A model generated the notes under the pieces. It was given only the letters and a program-made list of their open reading frames with translations. It was not told the DNA's origin and did not search any database. 39,495 bases of DNA. Source: Mucilaginibacter sp. GTDB taxonomy: Bacteria > Bacteroidota > Bacteroidia > Sphingobacteriales > Sphingobacteriaceae. The stretch spans positions 1 to 39,495 of the forward strand of contig JAQBNY010000234.1 in assembly GCA_028288315.1 (NCBI GenBank). The letters are read 5' to 3'. The position numbers and the translations under genes were made by a program. How positions within the stretch are numbered: position 1 is the stretch's first letter; every line of letters begins with the position of its first letter. Shown here piece after piece: positions 1-10,393 of the stretch.

Positions 1-20
1 CAAATACTGTAACTCAATAT

Positions 21-3000
21 ATGAACTACAATAAAACCAACAATATTTTTGGCTGGGCCACATTTATTATAGCCTCTATCTGCTACATTTTAACCCTTGA
101 ACCATCATCCAGTTTTTGGGATTGCGGTGAATTTATTGCCTGTATTTACCGATTACAGGTAGCGCACCAGCCAGGCGCGCCATTGTTTACCATGATAGGC
201 AAGGTATTCTCACTGCTATCATTTGGCAATAATAATAAGGTGGCCTACTATACAAATATGTCATCGGCACTGGCGAGTGGTGCAACCATTATGTTCCTAT
301 TTTGGACCATAACCGCGTTGGCTAAAAAAATACTGGTAAAAGCCAATGAAGAAATTACAACTACCAATCTGATATTAATTATAGGATCAGGCCTGGTTGG
401 TTCATTGGCTTATGCCTTCTCTGATACCTTCTGGTTCTCTGCAGTGGAATCTGAAGTTTATGCTTTATCATCATTATGTACAGCCATTGTTTTTTGGGCC
501 ATTTTAAAATGGGATGCCCATGCTAATGAACCCCGCGCCGATAAATGGATTATTTTTATTGCCTATGTAATGGGCTTATCTATAGGTATTCACTTACTTA
601 ACTTATTGGTTATACCTGCAATAGCGCTTGTGGTTTATTTTAGGCGGGCAAGCAATGTTACTACAAAGGGAACCATCTGGTCGTTTATATTAGGTGTAAT
701 TACGGTAGCCATAATTTTGTGGGGCGTTATTCAATTCACAGTAAAGGGCGCTGCTTTTTCTGATCTGTTTTTTGTGAATACTCTGGGTATGGGCTTTGGC
801 AGCGGAGCCATTGTATTTTTCCTGCTGGTTACTGGCGCACTGGCATCCGGTATTTATTATACCATTAAACCATCAACCCCGGCGTTAGCTGCTACAATTG
901 CTTGCTTTGTATTATTATTAACTATTAGTGCAGGCATAGTTGGCTTTATAGCTGCTGCTGTGGTATTAGCTCTATCAGAATATGTTTTAAAAGTACGCGA
1001 GAAACGTGCGGCACTTAACCGCGTTTTAATTTGTGCCGTATTTATATTGTTTGGTTACAGCTCGTTTGTAATGATTGTTATACGTGCTAAGGCTGGCACT
1101 AACTTAAATAACAGCGATCCGCAGGATGCCTTTGCCTTGAACGGCTATTTAAACCGCGACCAGTATGGCGATACCCCGTTAATGTATGGCGAGTATTTCG
1201 ATTCAAAAGCAATTGAGCAAACCGATGGCCCTAACATATATCGCCGTGGCCAAAAAAAATATGAAATAGCCGGCAAAAAGTTAAATACAATTTATGACCG
1301 TAACACCTTGTTTCCGCGTATGTTTAGCCAAAAGCCAAATCATCCGCAGTTTTACAGGGAATGGTCGCAATTGAGTCCGGAAGAACATCCTACTATGGCT
1401 ACCAATCTTGGCTTTTTTGCCACCTGGCAAATAAACCAAATGTATACCCGCTATTTCTTATGGAACTTTGTTGGCCGTACAAATGAAATGGATGGGCAAC
1501 AAAGCAGTACTGGTATTGATGGTAATTGGACAAGTGGTTTAAACTTTAAAAAAGATCTGCCAAAATCAGTAACTGAAAGCAATGCATACAACAGACTTTA
1601 TTTTCTGCCGCTGATAATTGGGCTGCTGGGATTAATGTTCCATTTTAAGCGCAACCAGCGCGATGCAGGTGTAGTAACTGTATTATTCTTTTTTACTGGT
1701 ATAGCCATTGTACTTTACCTTAACCAGGATCCATTACAGCCACGTGAGCGTGATTATGCTTATGCGGGTTCCTTTTATGCCTTTGCCATATGGATTGGCT
1801 TGGGTGTATTAATGATTGCCGAATTCATCAGCAAAAAACTTAATGCAAAAACCGGCGCTATGATAGCTACCACGGTTTGTTTATTAGCAGCACCGGTATT
1901 AATGGCCAGTCAGGAATGGAACGATCATGACCGGTCTACCAAAATGACGCCGCATGATATGGCATACAACTACCTTAACTCATGCGCACCTAATGCTATA
2001 TTATTTTGTTTTGCCGATAATGACACCTATCCGCTTTGGTACATTCAGGAAGTTGAAGGCGTTAGACCTGATGTGCGTATAGTAAACTTAAGCTTACTGG
2101 GTACCGATTGGTACATACGCCAGATGAAACAAAAAATGAATGATTCTGATCCGCTGCCTATCACCATGAGCAACGATAAGTTTAAGACAGGTGTGCGCGA
2201 TGTTATTTACTATAACGATGCCAAAGTACCCGGCCCCACCGAGTTGAAAGAGGTTTTTGATTTTATTACATCTGATGATGCACAAACAAAGGCGCAGTTG
2301 TATGAAGGTGTTGAAGCCGCAAATTACCTGCCTACTAAACACTTTAAGCTTACTGTTAATGCTGATGAGGTGATTAAAAACAATGTTGTTTCGGCTAGTG
2401 AGCGAGCCCGCATTGTACCTGAAATGGACTTTACCTTTACACCCAATTATGTAACTAAAGATAACCTGGCAATTATGGATATTATATCTCATAATAACTG
2501 GAAACGCCCTATATATTTTACCGTTACTGCCGGCAATGAAAATATGCTTGGCTTAGATAAATATTTTTATAACGAAGGTTTTGCATTACGCCTAATGCCT
2601 TTTGCGCCTGATACTACTACCCAGGCGCTTGAAAGCAGCAACACCATGATCATGTATAACAACATGATGACCAAGTTTAAATTTGGCAATTTTAAAACTG
2701 CTAAGAACCTTGATCACGAATCCCTTACATTGTTTTATCCACTGGTTACCCGCATGTATACCAACCTTGCTGATAACCTGATAAAAGAAGGCAAGCCTGA
2801 CCTGGCAAAAAAAGCATTAAAAAAATATGTAGATAATATGCCGGAAACAGTAATGACTGCCGACCTGGCTATCAAAAAATACTATTTGGCCGAAAGTGCC
2901 TTCCATGCCAATGATGTTGCCATAGGTACCGGAATGATTAACAATGTTAATGACTATATAACAGATCAGTTAAATTACAACTACGCCTTGTTTCAAAAAA

Positions 3001-3167
3001 GCGCCGACCAGGTAAACCCTCGTGATGTGCAACTAGGCATGTGGTTACTTAACAATATGGTTACTCTTACAAAAGATTATAAGCAAACACAGCTAAACAA
3101 TAAGCTAAGCGCTCAGCTTAAGGATTATGGAAGCAAGTTTGCAGGCCTGCCGATGCCTAATCAATAA
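21..3167 (+). CDS. DUF2723 domain-containing membrane protein (protein O-mannosyltransferase-like), 1048 aa
   Basis: Long ORF; N-terminus NNIFGWATFIIASICYILTLEPSSSFWDCGEFIA is characteristic of DUF2723 proteins; multiple TM helices followed by a soluble C-terminal part. Confidence 0.93.
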   Translation: MNYNKTNNIFGWATFIIASICYILTLEPSSSFWDCGEFIACIYRLQVAHQPGAPLFTMIGKVFSLLSFGNNNKVAYYTNMSSALASGATIMFLFWTITALAKKILVKANEEITTTNLILIIGSGLVGSLAYAFSDTFWFSAVESEVYALSSLCTAIVFWAILKWDAHANEPRADKWIIFIAYVMGLSIGIHLLNLLVIPAIALVVYFRRASNVTTKGTIWSFILGVITVAIILWGVIQFTVKGAAFSDLFFVNTLGMGFGSGAIVFFLLVTGALASGIYYTIKPSTPALAATIACFVLLLTISAGIVGFIAAAVVLALSEYVLKVREKRAALNRVLICAVFILFGYSSFVMIVIRAKAGTNLNNSDPQDAFALNGYLNRDQYGDTPLMYGEYFDSKAIEQTDGPNIYRRGQKKYEIAGKKLNTIYDRNTLFPRMFSQKPNHPQFYREWSQLSPEEHPTMATNLGFFATWQINQMYTRYFLWNFVGRTNEMDGQQSSTGIDGNWTSGLNFKKDLPKSVTESNAYNRLYFLPLIIGLLGLMFHFKRNQRDAGVVTVLFFFTGIAIVLYLNQDPLQPRERDYAYAGSFYAFAIWIGLGVLMIAEFISKKLNAKTGAMIATTVCLLAAPVLMASQEWNDHDRSTKMTPHDMAYNYLNSCAPNAILFCFADNDTYPLWYIQEVEGVRPDVRIVNLSLLGTDWYIRQMKQKMNDSDPLPITMSNDKFKTGVRDVIYYNDAKVPGPTELKEVFDFITSDDAQTKAQLYEGVEAANYLPTKHFKLTVNADEVIKNNVVSASERARIVPEMDFTFTPNYVTKDNLAIMDIISHNNWKRPIYFTVTAGNENMLGLDKYFYNEGFALRLMPFAPDTTTQALESSNTMIMYNNMMTKFKFGNFKTAKNLDHESLTLFYPLVTRMYTNLADNLIKEGKPDLAKKALKKYVDNMPETVMTADLAIKKYYLAESAFHANDVAIGTGMINNVNDYITDQLNYNYALFQKSADQVNPRDVQLGMWLLNNMVTLTKDYKQTQLNNKLSAQLKDYGSKFAGLPMPNQ

Positions 3168-3182
3168 TTGGATTTGATATTT

Positions 3183-3217
3183 AACAATAAAAGCGGCCTT
3201 GAGCCGCTTTTATTGTT
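3183..3217 (+). terminator. Intrinsic terminator downstream of the DUF2723 gene
   Basis: 15-bp perfect inverted repeat aacaataaaagcggc-cttga-gccgcttttattgtt, 16 nt after the stop codon. Confidence 0.85.
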
Positions 3218-3304
3218 AAGTAGGTTTTCTGATTTACTACACAAAGCAATAGCGGGGCATATTGACGAAAATGCATCGGTATTAGATACTTCACTGCGTT
3301 ACCC

Positions 3305-3411
3305 ATGACATATTTGGTTATATGGGGTCATGCTGAGCTTGTCGAAGCATTGCGGGGTGGGCCATTGCGCACGTCCTTCGACAAGCTCAGGATGACCCCA
3401 GGATATGTCAT
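3305..3411. repeat. Intergenic palindromic (REP-like) repeat, 'GTCATGCTGAGCTTGTCGAAG' type
   Basis: Arms tggggtcatgctgagcttgtcgaag (3323-3347) and cttcgacaagctcaggatgacccca (3376-3400) are inverted copies with 1 mismatch; outer arms atgacat/atgtcat extend the palindrome. Confidence 0.8.
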
Positions 3412-3617
3412 TTCACCTTCACAGTCCCCGGATTTTAACACTCAGTATGACAAATCATTACTCTGTTCCGCTTTTAGCGGAACGGAACACTAACAGATTC
3501 AACTCACCATCATCCGAAAATATGGTGCCCTGGCATTTATACTCTACCCTTGTTTAACCTTTCTGTTACAAATAAAACAAAATCAACTGTTTAGGTATTA
3601 ATTAATAAAATCAAAAA

Positions 3618-6041
3618 ATGCCTAAGTGGTTAAAAACATTCCTTAAGATACTTGCCGGCTTAGTGCTACTTATAGTGCTGTTAGTGATTGGCGCTACTTT
3701 ATATATTACCTTTAACAAAGCAAAAGTGCTTAAAATGGTTAACGAGCAGCTGGATAAGAGCGTTGACGGCACTCTCATAATAGGTGATATGAAACCTAAT
3801 TTTTTCAAGGACCTGCCGGATATCTCCCTGTCGTTAAAGAATGTTTTGGTGCGTGATAAGAACTTTGACCATCATAAGCATACACTTTTAAATGCTAAGG
3901 ATTTTGATATATCATTAAATACAGTCGCGCTGCTTAGGGGTACTATTGATATTAACCATATTCAAATTAGTAATGCTGCAATTGACCTTTTTACTGATAG
4001 CACAGGCTACAGCAATACATCGGTTTTTAAAAAGGATAATAAAAAGGTAAAGGACAACAAATCTGAAAGCAGTTCATCAACCCAATTGAAAAAGTTTACT
4101 TTAAGTAATGTGAATTTTACGGTAGATAATAGGAAAGCGCACAAGCTTTTCAACTTTGCGGTTAATGATTTAAAGGGCCACATGAGCTATCCTGATACCG
4201 GCTGGCATGCCGATTTTCATTTGAATGTATTAGCCAAAAGCATGGCATTTAATAGTTTACATGGTAGTTTTATCCAAAACAAGCAACTGGTAGGCGATTT
4301 TATAGCCGGGTATAATGAAAATACAGGCAAAATAAATGTAAAATCTGCCCCCTTAACTATTGGCAATGATCCGTTTAATATCAACGCTGTTTTTGAAACG
4401 GGTAAAGACCGCACCAACTTTTCCATCCGCGTAGTAGCCGACCAGCTATTATGGCGAAACGCGAGCGCACTGCTTTCACCAAATATTACCCTGGTACTTA
4501 ACCGCTTTAACTTAAGTAAGCCGTTGGCTGTTACAGCAAATATCTCCGGCAGTTTTGGTGTTGGTGGCGATCCATCATTATATATTACTGCTAAAACAAA
4601 AGACAATACCTTAACTATGCCCGGCGGCACAATTGAGAATTGTAACTTCAACGGGATATTTACCAACAACCATGTTAATGGCAAAGGTTTAGGCGATGAG
4701 AACTCTATTATTAAACTAATTGGCCTCTCTGGCACCTATAACCACCTGCCTTTTACGGTTGATACCGGCAGCATAATTAATTTGGTAAAACCTATTGCTA
4801 CGGGTAACTTTAAATCAACTTTTCCCATTGCAGACCTTAATTATTTTTTAGAGGATAATGTTGCCAAATTTAGCAACGGCTGGGCAGATATAAACTTAAA
4901 GTATCGAGCGGATATTGTTGATTATAAAATTAACAAACCGATGATACAGGGTGCCATCCACGTTAAAGAGGCCGACATTAACTACTTTCCCCGTAATCTC
5001 TTATTTAAAAAAACTTCGTTCTCACTCAATTTTGTGGGCGATGATTTGATAATGAGCAACATCCATTTACAAAGCGGCCGCAGCATTGTAACCATGACTG
5101 GCCGTGTCAACAATTTTTTAAACCTGTATTATAACGCTCCCGAAAAAATATTACTAACCTGGCAGATAAATAGTCCGCAATTGTATTTGGGTGAGTTTAT
5201 AGGTTTTTTAAAACCGCGGAGATCCGCACCTGTTAAAACAACACGTTCCAACAGCGGCAACATTGTAGATCAGCTAAGCAATGTGCTGGAGCGGGGTAAA
5301 GCCGAAATGCATATGGAAGTGGCCAATGTACACTACAAAAAGTTTTTGGCTACCAATGCCCATGCAGACCTGCTTACTACCGATGATGGTGTAATTATAA
5401 AAACAATAAGTGTTAAGCATGCTGGCGGATCATTACGGATGAACGGCCGGGTTACCCAAGGTAAAAACCTCAACAGTTTTGCGTTGAATACTACAGTAAG
5501 CAATGTAAATATGCGCGAGTTTTTCTATGCCTTTGATAACTTTGGAATGAAAGATTTTACTTATGAGAATTTAAAGGGTTATCTATCGGCTAAAACAAAT
5601 ATTACCGGTGCTATTACTGATGCCGGTAACCTGGTACCACGCTCAATAAACGGAGCATTAGACCTTAACCTTAAAGATGCTGCCCTACTTAACTTTAAAC
5701 CCATAACTGGTGTGGGTAAGTTTGCCTTTCCGTTTCGCAATCTTAATAACATTATGGTTCCCAGCCTCAATGCCCGGTTTGACCTGCGAGGTGATAAGAT
5801 CATCATTAACCCTATGGAATTAAATTCCAGTGTGATAAATATGGATATTGCCGGGGTTTACGGCTTAACCAACGGCACCGACATAGCTCTAGATATTCCG
5901 CTAAGAAATCCCGAAAAAGATGCCAATATAACCGACAAAGACGAACTAAAAAAACGTCGGTTTAAGGGTATAGTGGTACATATACGTGCTTATGATGAAA
6001 ATGGCAAACTAAAAATAGGTTTGAACAATAATCATAAGTAA
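3618..6041 (+). CDS. AsmA-like family protein, 807 aa
   Basis: Single N-terminal TM anchor followed by long beta-rich region with AsmA-like C-terminal part (NINGALDLNLKDAALLNFKPITGVGKFAFPFRNLNNIMVPSLNARFDLRGDKIIINPMELNSSVINMDIAGVYGL). Confidence 0.85.
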   Translation: MPKWLKTFLKILAGLVLLIVLLVIGATLYITFNKAKVLKMVNEQLDKSVDGTLIIGDMKPNFFKDLPDISLSLKNVLVRDKNFDHHKHTLLNAKDFDISLNTVALLRGTIDINHIQISNAAIDLFTDSTGYSNTSVFKKDNKKVKDNKSESSSSTQLKKFTLSNVNFTVDNRKAHKLFNFAVNDLKGHMSYPDTGWHADFHLNVLAKSMAFNSLHGSFIQNKQLVGDFIAGYNENTGKINVKSAPLTIGNDPFNINAVFETGKDRTNFSIRVVADQLLWRNASALLSPNITLVLNRFNLSKPLAVTANISGSFGVGGDPSLYITAKTKDNTLTMPGGTIENCNFNGIFTNNHVNGKGLGDENSIIKLIGLSGTYNHLPFTVDTGSIINLVKPIATGNFKSTFPIADLNYFLEDNVAKFSNGWADINLKYRADIVDYKINKPMIQGAIHVKEADINYFPRNLLFKKTSFSLNFVGDDLIMSNIHLQSGRSIVTMTGRVNNFLNLYYNAPEKILLTWQINSPQLYLGEFIGFLKPRRSAPVKTTRSNSGNIVDQLSNVLERGKAEMHMEVANVHYKKFLATNAHADLLTTDDGVIIKTISVKHAGGSLRMNGRVTQGKNLNSFALNTTVSNVNMREFFYAFDNFGMKDFTYENLKGYLSAKTNITGAITDAGNLVPRSINGALDLNLKDAALLNFKPITGVGKFAFPFRNLNNIMVPSLNARFDLRGDKIIINPMELNSSVINMDIAGVYGLTNGTDIALDIPLRNPEKDANITDKDELKKRRFKGIVVHIRAYDENGKLKIGLNNNHK

Positions 6042-6081
6042 GTCTCTTTTACGCCGCTTAATCTGGTGGAGTAAAAAGGAT

Positions 6082-6534
6082 CTACAATAATTTTTTACAA
6101 ATGGCTACCAGTTCCGCATTGTCATAAATAAGCAGGTTACCCTTTTTATCAACTTTATACGTTTCGGTAGGGCGTTCAACACTTACAAAATGATCGCCGT
6201 CTTTTTTTATTTCTGATGCTGATGGAGAGATGGGCGGGGTGTCGTTCACTTTCAAATCATTACCAACAAAAGTAATTGCCTGTATATAAATCTTTTTGCT
6301 ATTACTTACTACCTCGTAAGCTATCTGCTCGCCTTTATCAGATTTTATTGTTTCATCATGCCACACCCCTACCAAATGGCCGCTGTCTGCTGCTGCAGGT
6401 TTAAGCTTTGCGGTGGTATCAACCTTAGCAGTATCTGTAGTTGAGCCGGTTTTAGTATCACTATTACAAGCTGCAATAGTTATTACGATAGCAAGTAATA
6501 GAAATTTACCCGTGTGTTTTAAAAGATAGTTCAT
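6082..6534 (-). CDS. Small secreted lipoprotein, 150 aa, unknown function
   Basis: Lipobox-like signal (LLLAIVITIAACNS); beta-rich remainder (GVWHDETIKSDKGEQIAYEVV...). Confidence 0.75.
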   Translation of the reverse strand: MNYLLKHTGKFLLLAIVITIAACNSDTKTGSTTDTAKVDTTAKLKPAAADSGHLVGVWHDETIKSDKGEQIAYEVVSNSKKIYIQAITFVGNDLKVNDTPPISPSASEIKKDGDHFVSVERPTETYKVDKKGNLLIYDNAELVAICKKLL

Positions 6535-6610
6535 GTAAGTAATTTAACGGGGCAAAGGTAGTGAATATTAAGAATCAGGTTTTCAGGTGGATGTCAGTTT
6601 ATCTGAAATA

Positions 6611-6991
6611 TTATTTCTTCCTTCCTACCCTCTTCATGTATGCCCAATTGATTCCTATCACCACAATCAATATCATCAAACCAAAAAACTCGCGCGATTC
6701 TTCTATCCATGGCTTCCCGGCTTTCATGGTTTGCACCATGCTTTCTGAATTATGTTCGCGCACCCAATCAAGTACGCCGGTTTTGTCGAAAAACAGATAG
6801 ATGGCATAAGCAGCGTAAACTACAATACCAACAAGGTAGGCTTTGAGATAAAATTTCTTTTGAGCCGCCTGGTAGCAAAGTGCCGCACTATATAGATAGA
6901 TGGGCATCCAGATATATGGGTCGGGGTCATTGTATTGCAAAGCGGCAAACAGTACAAATAATACGCAAAAAATAAGATTAAATATTTTCAT
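6611..6991 (-). CDS. TMEM220-like transmembrane protein, 126 aa
   Basis: N-terminus MKIFNLIFCVLFVLFAALQYNDPDPYIWMPIYLYSAALC resembles the transmembrane family 220; several TM helices. Confidence 0.8.
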   Translation of the reverse strand: MKIFNLIFCVLFVLFAALQYNDPDPYIWMPIYLYSAALCYQAAQKKFYLKAYLVGIVVYAAYAIYLFFDKTGVLDWVREHNSESMVQTMKAGKPWIEESREFFGLMILIVVIGINWAYMKRVGRKK

Positions 6992-7151
6992 TGTTCAGGT
7001 TGGTTCAATTAGGTAGCACCTTGCTAAGATAAGAGGTTTAGCATTGAGTAGATACGGTTTGCAGCTTTTTGTTCTTTTTCGCACAAACAAAATACAATTT
7101 AACCTGTTGCTAAATATCTATGCATTAGCTTTTTAACATAAAAAAAACATT

Positions 7152-7652
7152 ATGTCACTCACCCAAAGGATCACGTCCAATCTGTGGTTTGACAGCCAGG
7201 CAGAAGAAGCCGCGAAATTTTACACATCCATCTTTAAAAATTCAAGCATAGGGCGCATTTCCCGTTATACCGAGGCCGGGAAAGATATCCATAAAATGCC
7301 CATAGGCTCCGTTATGACCATTGAATTTGTGCTGGATGGACAAACATTTACCGGCTTGAATGGCGGCCCGGTTTTTAAATTCAATGAATCCATATCTTTT
7401 ATTGTGAATTGTGAAACACAGGAGGAGGTGGATTATTATGGGGAAAAACTAAACATCGGGGGTGACCCAAAAGCACAGCAATGCGGGTGGTTAAAAGACA
7501 AGTTTGGTATATCATGGCAAATTGTCCCAACCAAATTTGTAGATATGCTTACCGATCCGGATGCTGAAAAAGCAAGCCGTGTGATGAATGCTATGTTCCC
7601 TATGAAAAAGCTTGACCTGCCTGCGCTTGAAAAAGCATATAACGGTGATTAA
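7152..7652 (+). CDS. VOC family protein (PhnB/3-demethylubiquinone methyltransferase-like)
   Basis: ITSNLWFDSQAEEAAKFYTSIFKNSSIGRISRYTEAG...GLNGGPVFKFNESISFIVNCETQEEVDYY...CGWLKDKFGISWQIVPT pattern. Confidence 0.92.
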   Translation: MSLTQRITSNLWFDSQAEEAAKFYTSIFKNSSIGRISRYTEAGKDIHKMPIGSVMTIEFVLDGQTFTGLNGGPVFKFNESISFIVNCETQEEVDYYGEKLNIGGDPKAQQCGWLKDKFGISWQIVPTKFVDMLTDPDAEKASRVMNAMFPMKKLDLPALEKAYNGD

Positions 7653-7800
7653 TCTCACTCGCTTATTTCTTTCGCGGCCCAGCACATTTCCCATTGTACA
7701 ACAGCATCTTTATAAATTGTATTTAACCAAAACAGGGCCCCTTTTGGAGACCCTATTTTAGAAAACTTTAACTATTAAAAAATTTTATAAATCAGCCCCC

Positions 7801-7833
7801 CTCGCCCGGCCAAGACCTCCTGTGCCGGGCGAG
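7801..7833. terminator. GC-rich hairpin in convergent intergenic region
   Basis: 10-bp perfect IR ctcgcccggc ... gccgggcgag. Confidence 0.5.
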
Positions 7834-7899
7834 CTGACTTTAAAATTTGATAAGGTTTACGCTCCGATAAATATAGAAGTTGATTTTTATGCGTACAAT

Positions 7900-7939
7900 A
7901 CGTAGAAATACCTGTTTTATACATTAGGTATTTCTACGT
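7900..7939. repeat. 14-bp perfect inverted repeat acgtagaaatacct-N12-aggtatttctacgt
   Basis: Read directly: arms 7900-7913 and 7926-7939 between convergent genes; terminator or regulator-binding role undetermined. Confidence 0.7.
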
Positions 7940-7956
7940 TATTGACCAGGGACAAA

Positions 7957-8943
7957 TTAATTTCTATCCACAAACTTCCAATTCCCTTCGTTATACCTTT
8001 CGCCGGTATCAGGGTATTTTTTGAGCAGGGCCTCAATATCAATCAGGTTTTGTGCAGATAGCGTTATATCAGCACTCCCTGCATTTTCTTGTAAATACTT
8101 ACGCTTTTTTGTTCCGGGGATAGGAATGATATTATCCCCCTGGTTTAATACCCAGGCTAGTGCCAATTGAGCTGGCGAGCAGCCAATGGAGGATGCTATT
8201 TCGGCAAAGCCTTGAGCAAGTAAACTGTTATTTTGTGCATGATCTTGTTGATAACGAGGCAGCGATTTCCGGAAATCGCCATCTTTTAATTCTGATACGT
8301 CCAGCTTATTGGTTACCAACCCACGGGCCAGTGGGCTAAAAGGCACAAAGGATATACCCAATTCTTTACATAACGGCAATATCTCGGCCTCCACATCCCG
8401 GGTTAATAAAGAGTATTCGCTTTGCAATGCAGATATAGGATGCACGGCATGGGCCCTACGGATACTATTTGCAGATGCTTCTGATAAACCAATATATTTT
8501 ACCTTGCCTTCTTTTACCAGGTCGGCCATGGCTCCAACCATTTCTTCAACAGGCACATTAGGGTCAATGCGGTGGGCATAGTATAAGTCTATCACATCTG
8601 TTTGCAGACGTTTAAGGCTAGCTTCAACAGCGGTTTTCATGTATGCCGGCGAGCCGTCAAAGGTGCTTAGTTTACCATCAGCACCTGCTCTAAATCCAAA
8701 CTTGGTAGCAATAAATATTTTATCGCGGTTAGGTTTTAACACCTGCGCTACAAGTTTCTCATTTTGCCCGTTGCCATAAACATCGGCGGTATCCCAAAAG
8801 TTAATGCCTAATTCAATTGCCTTATTTAACGTAGCTATAGATTCTGTATCATCAGGTTCGCCGTAAGCATGGCTCATACCCATGCAGCCTAAACCAATTG
8901 CAGAAAGCTTAACTCCGGTGTTGCCTAAAATTCTGTATTTCAT
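7957..8943 (-). CDS. Aldo/keto reductase family oxidoreductase
   Basis: [28 protein letters not shown]...[21 protein letters not shown]...[41 protein letters not shown]; start trimmed from 9006 to the conserved MKYRILG. Confidence 0.95.
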   Translation of the reverse strand: MKYRILGNTGVKLSAIGLGCMGMSHAYGEPDDTESIATLNKAIELGINFWDTADVYGNGQNEKLVAQVLKPNRDKIFIATKFGFRAGADGKLSTFDGSPAYMKTAVEASLKRLQTDVIDLYYAHRIDPNVPVEEMVGAMADLVKEGKVKYIGLSEASANSIRRAHAVHPISALQSEYSLLTRDVEAEILPLCKELGISFVPFSPLARGLVTNKLDVSELKDGDFRKSLPRYQQDHAQNNSLLAQGFAEIASSIGCSPAQLALAWVLNQGDNIIPIPGTKKRKYLQENAGSADITLSAQNLIDIEALLKKYPDTGERYNEGNWKFVDRN

Positions 8944-9100
8944 AATAAATAGATAGTATATTAAATGTTTTATGAAGATACGGGGCAAATTAAATATGTA
9001 AAGCAAGCTGAGATGTTAAACCTGCATTTATTTCATTTAAGTGACAAAGACAGATGCTTAACAGGCGTTCTCATCATTGCATAATAAAGGATGGCATTAC

Positions 9101-9325
9101 CTATACGCTATCCTCATTCTTTATGCCTTTAAGTAGCGCATAAATAGCCATACCATGTCCGTGGCCTAATTCAAAATCGTTTTTAAGCCAATTGGTAATA
9201 TTACCGGCTTTTACTTTTAACTCACCGTTTTGGGTAAAACCCTTTTCTTCGGCTATGGCACGGAAATCTGCAGGGCCTTTCCCTGTTTTTTCTTTAATAG
9301 TATTAAGGTATCCCTGGAATGACAT
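9101..9325 (-). CDS. DUF4287 domain-containing protein, 74 aa
   Basis: MSFQGYLNTIKEKTGKGPADFRAIAEEKGF...GNITNWLKNDFELGHGHGMAIYALLKG typical of DUF4287. Confidence 0.88.
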   Translation of the reverse strand: MSFQGYLNTIKEKTGKGPADFRAIAEEKGFTQNGELKVKAGNITNWLKNDFELGHGHGMAIYALLKGIKNEDSV

Positions 9326-9343
9326 ATTGTTGATTATTTTGGT

Positions 9344-9549
9344 TTACTTTTTAATTTGAAAATGAATTTGATATTTAGCCATATCGGCTTTAATAGTTTG
9401 CAGCGTATTTTTGCCAATGCCATGCAGCTGCATAAATTCGGCTTCAGTTAACTGAGATATTGTTCCAATGTTTTGATACCTACATTTGCCAGTGCCCGTT
9501 GTGCCGGCTTTGCTAATTTATCAAAAAGATGCGTTGCTTTATCTGTCAT
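9344..9549 (-). pseudogene. Frameshifted small helix-hairpin-helix protein gene
   Basis: Frame 1 from ATG at 9549: MTDKATHLFDKLAKPAQRALANVGIKTLEQYLS*; the overlapping frame continues LTEAEFMQLHGIGKNTLQTIKADMAKYQIHFQIKK*. Adding one base near 9458-9460 gives LEQ(x)SQLTEAEF. Confidence 0.7.
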
Positions 9550-9741
9550 TATAATCTGCTTAATTCTTAAACAAATTTACAATCAGTAATTATATACAAT
9601 TAGGTGTGTAAACGACAATTTAAAGGTGATTTTGCGACAATTAAATACATTCAACAAATTTCATTGGCCACTTTGGTTTCACAGTTGCACGTCTACTTTT
9701 TGTCATCGGGATAACATCTTAGTAAATACCACTTGCATAAT

Positions 9742-9755
9742 AGACCGAACGGTCT
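9742..9755. promoter_or_regulatory. TetR operator candidate upstream of the tetR gene
   Basis: agaccgaacggtct: 6-bp inverted arms with 2-nt centre; identical copy at 10394-10407. Confidence 0.75.
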
Positions 9756-9785
9756 TTATATTTGATCTATCAAAACGAAATCGTT

Positions 9786-10373
9786 ATGACTAAGGCAGAA
9801 AGAACAAGGCAATTTATAATAGAGCAATCAGCACCATTGTTTAACACTAAAGGTGTTGCGGGTACTGCTATGAGTGACATTATGGAGGCTACCAAAATGG
9901 CCAAGGGCGGTTTATACGGTCATTTTGAAAGTAAGGATGCTTTATCACATGCTGTGGTTGACCATTGCTTAAATACTTTAGGCCAAAAAATAACAACACA
10001 GCTTAATAAGCATAAAAGCGCTAAAAAGAAGCTGTTTGCCTATCTTGATTTTTTAAGCCATCCAGAAAATCCCCCACTACAGGGTGGCTGCCCTATGATA
10101 AATTTTGGTATGGAGGCTGATGACACAAACCCGGCTATTAGGCAAAAAGTTAAACAAGGGATGGATTGGTCACAAAATTTAATTGCCAGTATTATTGAAG
10201 ATGGCATTGCATCAGGCGAGTTTAAAGCTGGCTGGAACGCTAAAGAATATGCAATTAAATTTTTTGCTCTGATGGAAGGTGCCACCATGATAGCACGTGT
10301 TATGGGCAATAACACTCAACTAAACACTATTATAAAAATGCTTAAAACTGAAATTGAAGAACAGGTTGCATAA
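9786..10373 (+). CDS. TetR/AcrR family transcriptional regulator
   Basis: MTKAERTRQFIIEQSAPLFNTKGVAGTAMSDIMEATKMAKGGLYGHFESKDALSHAVV: classic TetR HTH; start trimmed from 9762. Confidence 0.95.
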   Translation: MTKAERTRQFIIEQSAPLFNTKGVAGTAMSDIMEATKMAKGGLYGHFESKDALSHAVVDHCLNTLGQKITTQLNKHKSAKKKLFAYLDFLSHPENPPLQGGCPMINFGMEADDTNPAIRQKVKQGMDWSQNLIASIIEDGIASGEFKAGWNAKEYAIKFFALMEGATMIARVMGNNTQLNTIIKMLKTEIEEQVA

Positions 10374-10393
10374 GCCTTTTTTTATGACATAAA

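Noticed and set aside
2094-2492. 132-aa minus-strand ORF
   Set aside because: Antisense within the DUF2723 coding region; low-complexity translation without a recognisable domain.
3465-3483. Small hairpin gttccgc-tttta-gcggaac
   Set aside because: Short stem-loop near the REP-like element; no U-tract and no supporting context.
3305-3493. 62-aa plus-strand ORF
   Set aside because: Spans the palindromic repeat (HAELVEALRGGPLRTSFDKLRMT is the translated repeat); not a real gene.
4217-4735. 172-aa minus-strand ORF
   Set aside because: Fully antisense to the AsmA-like gene; shadow ORF.
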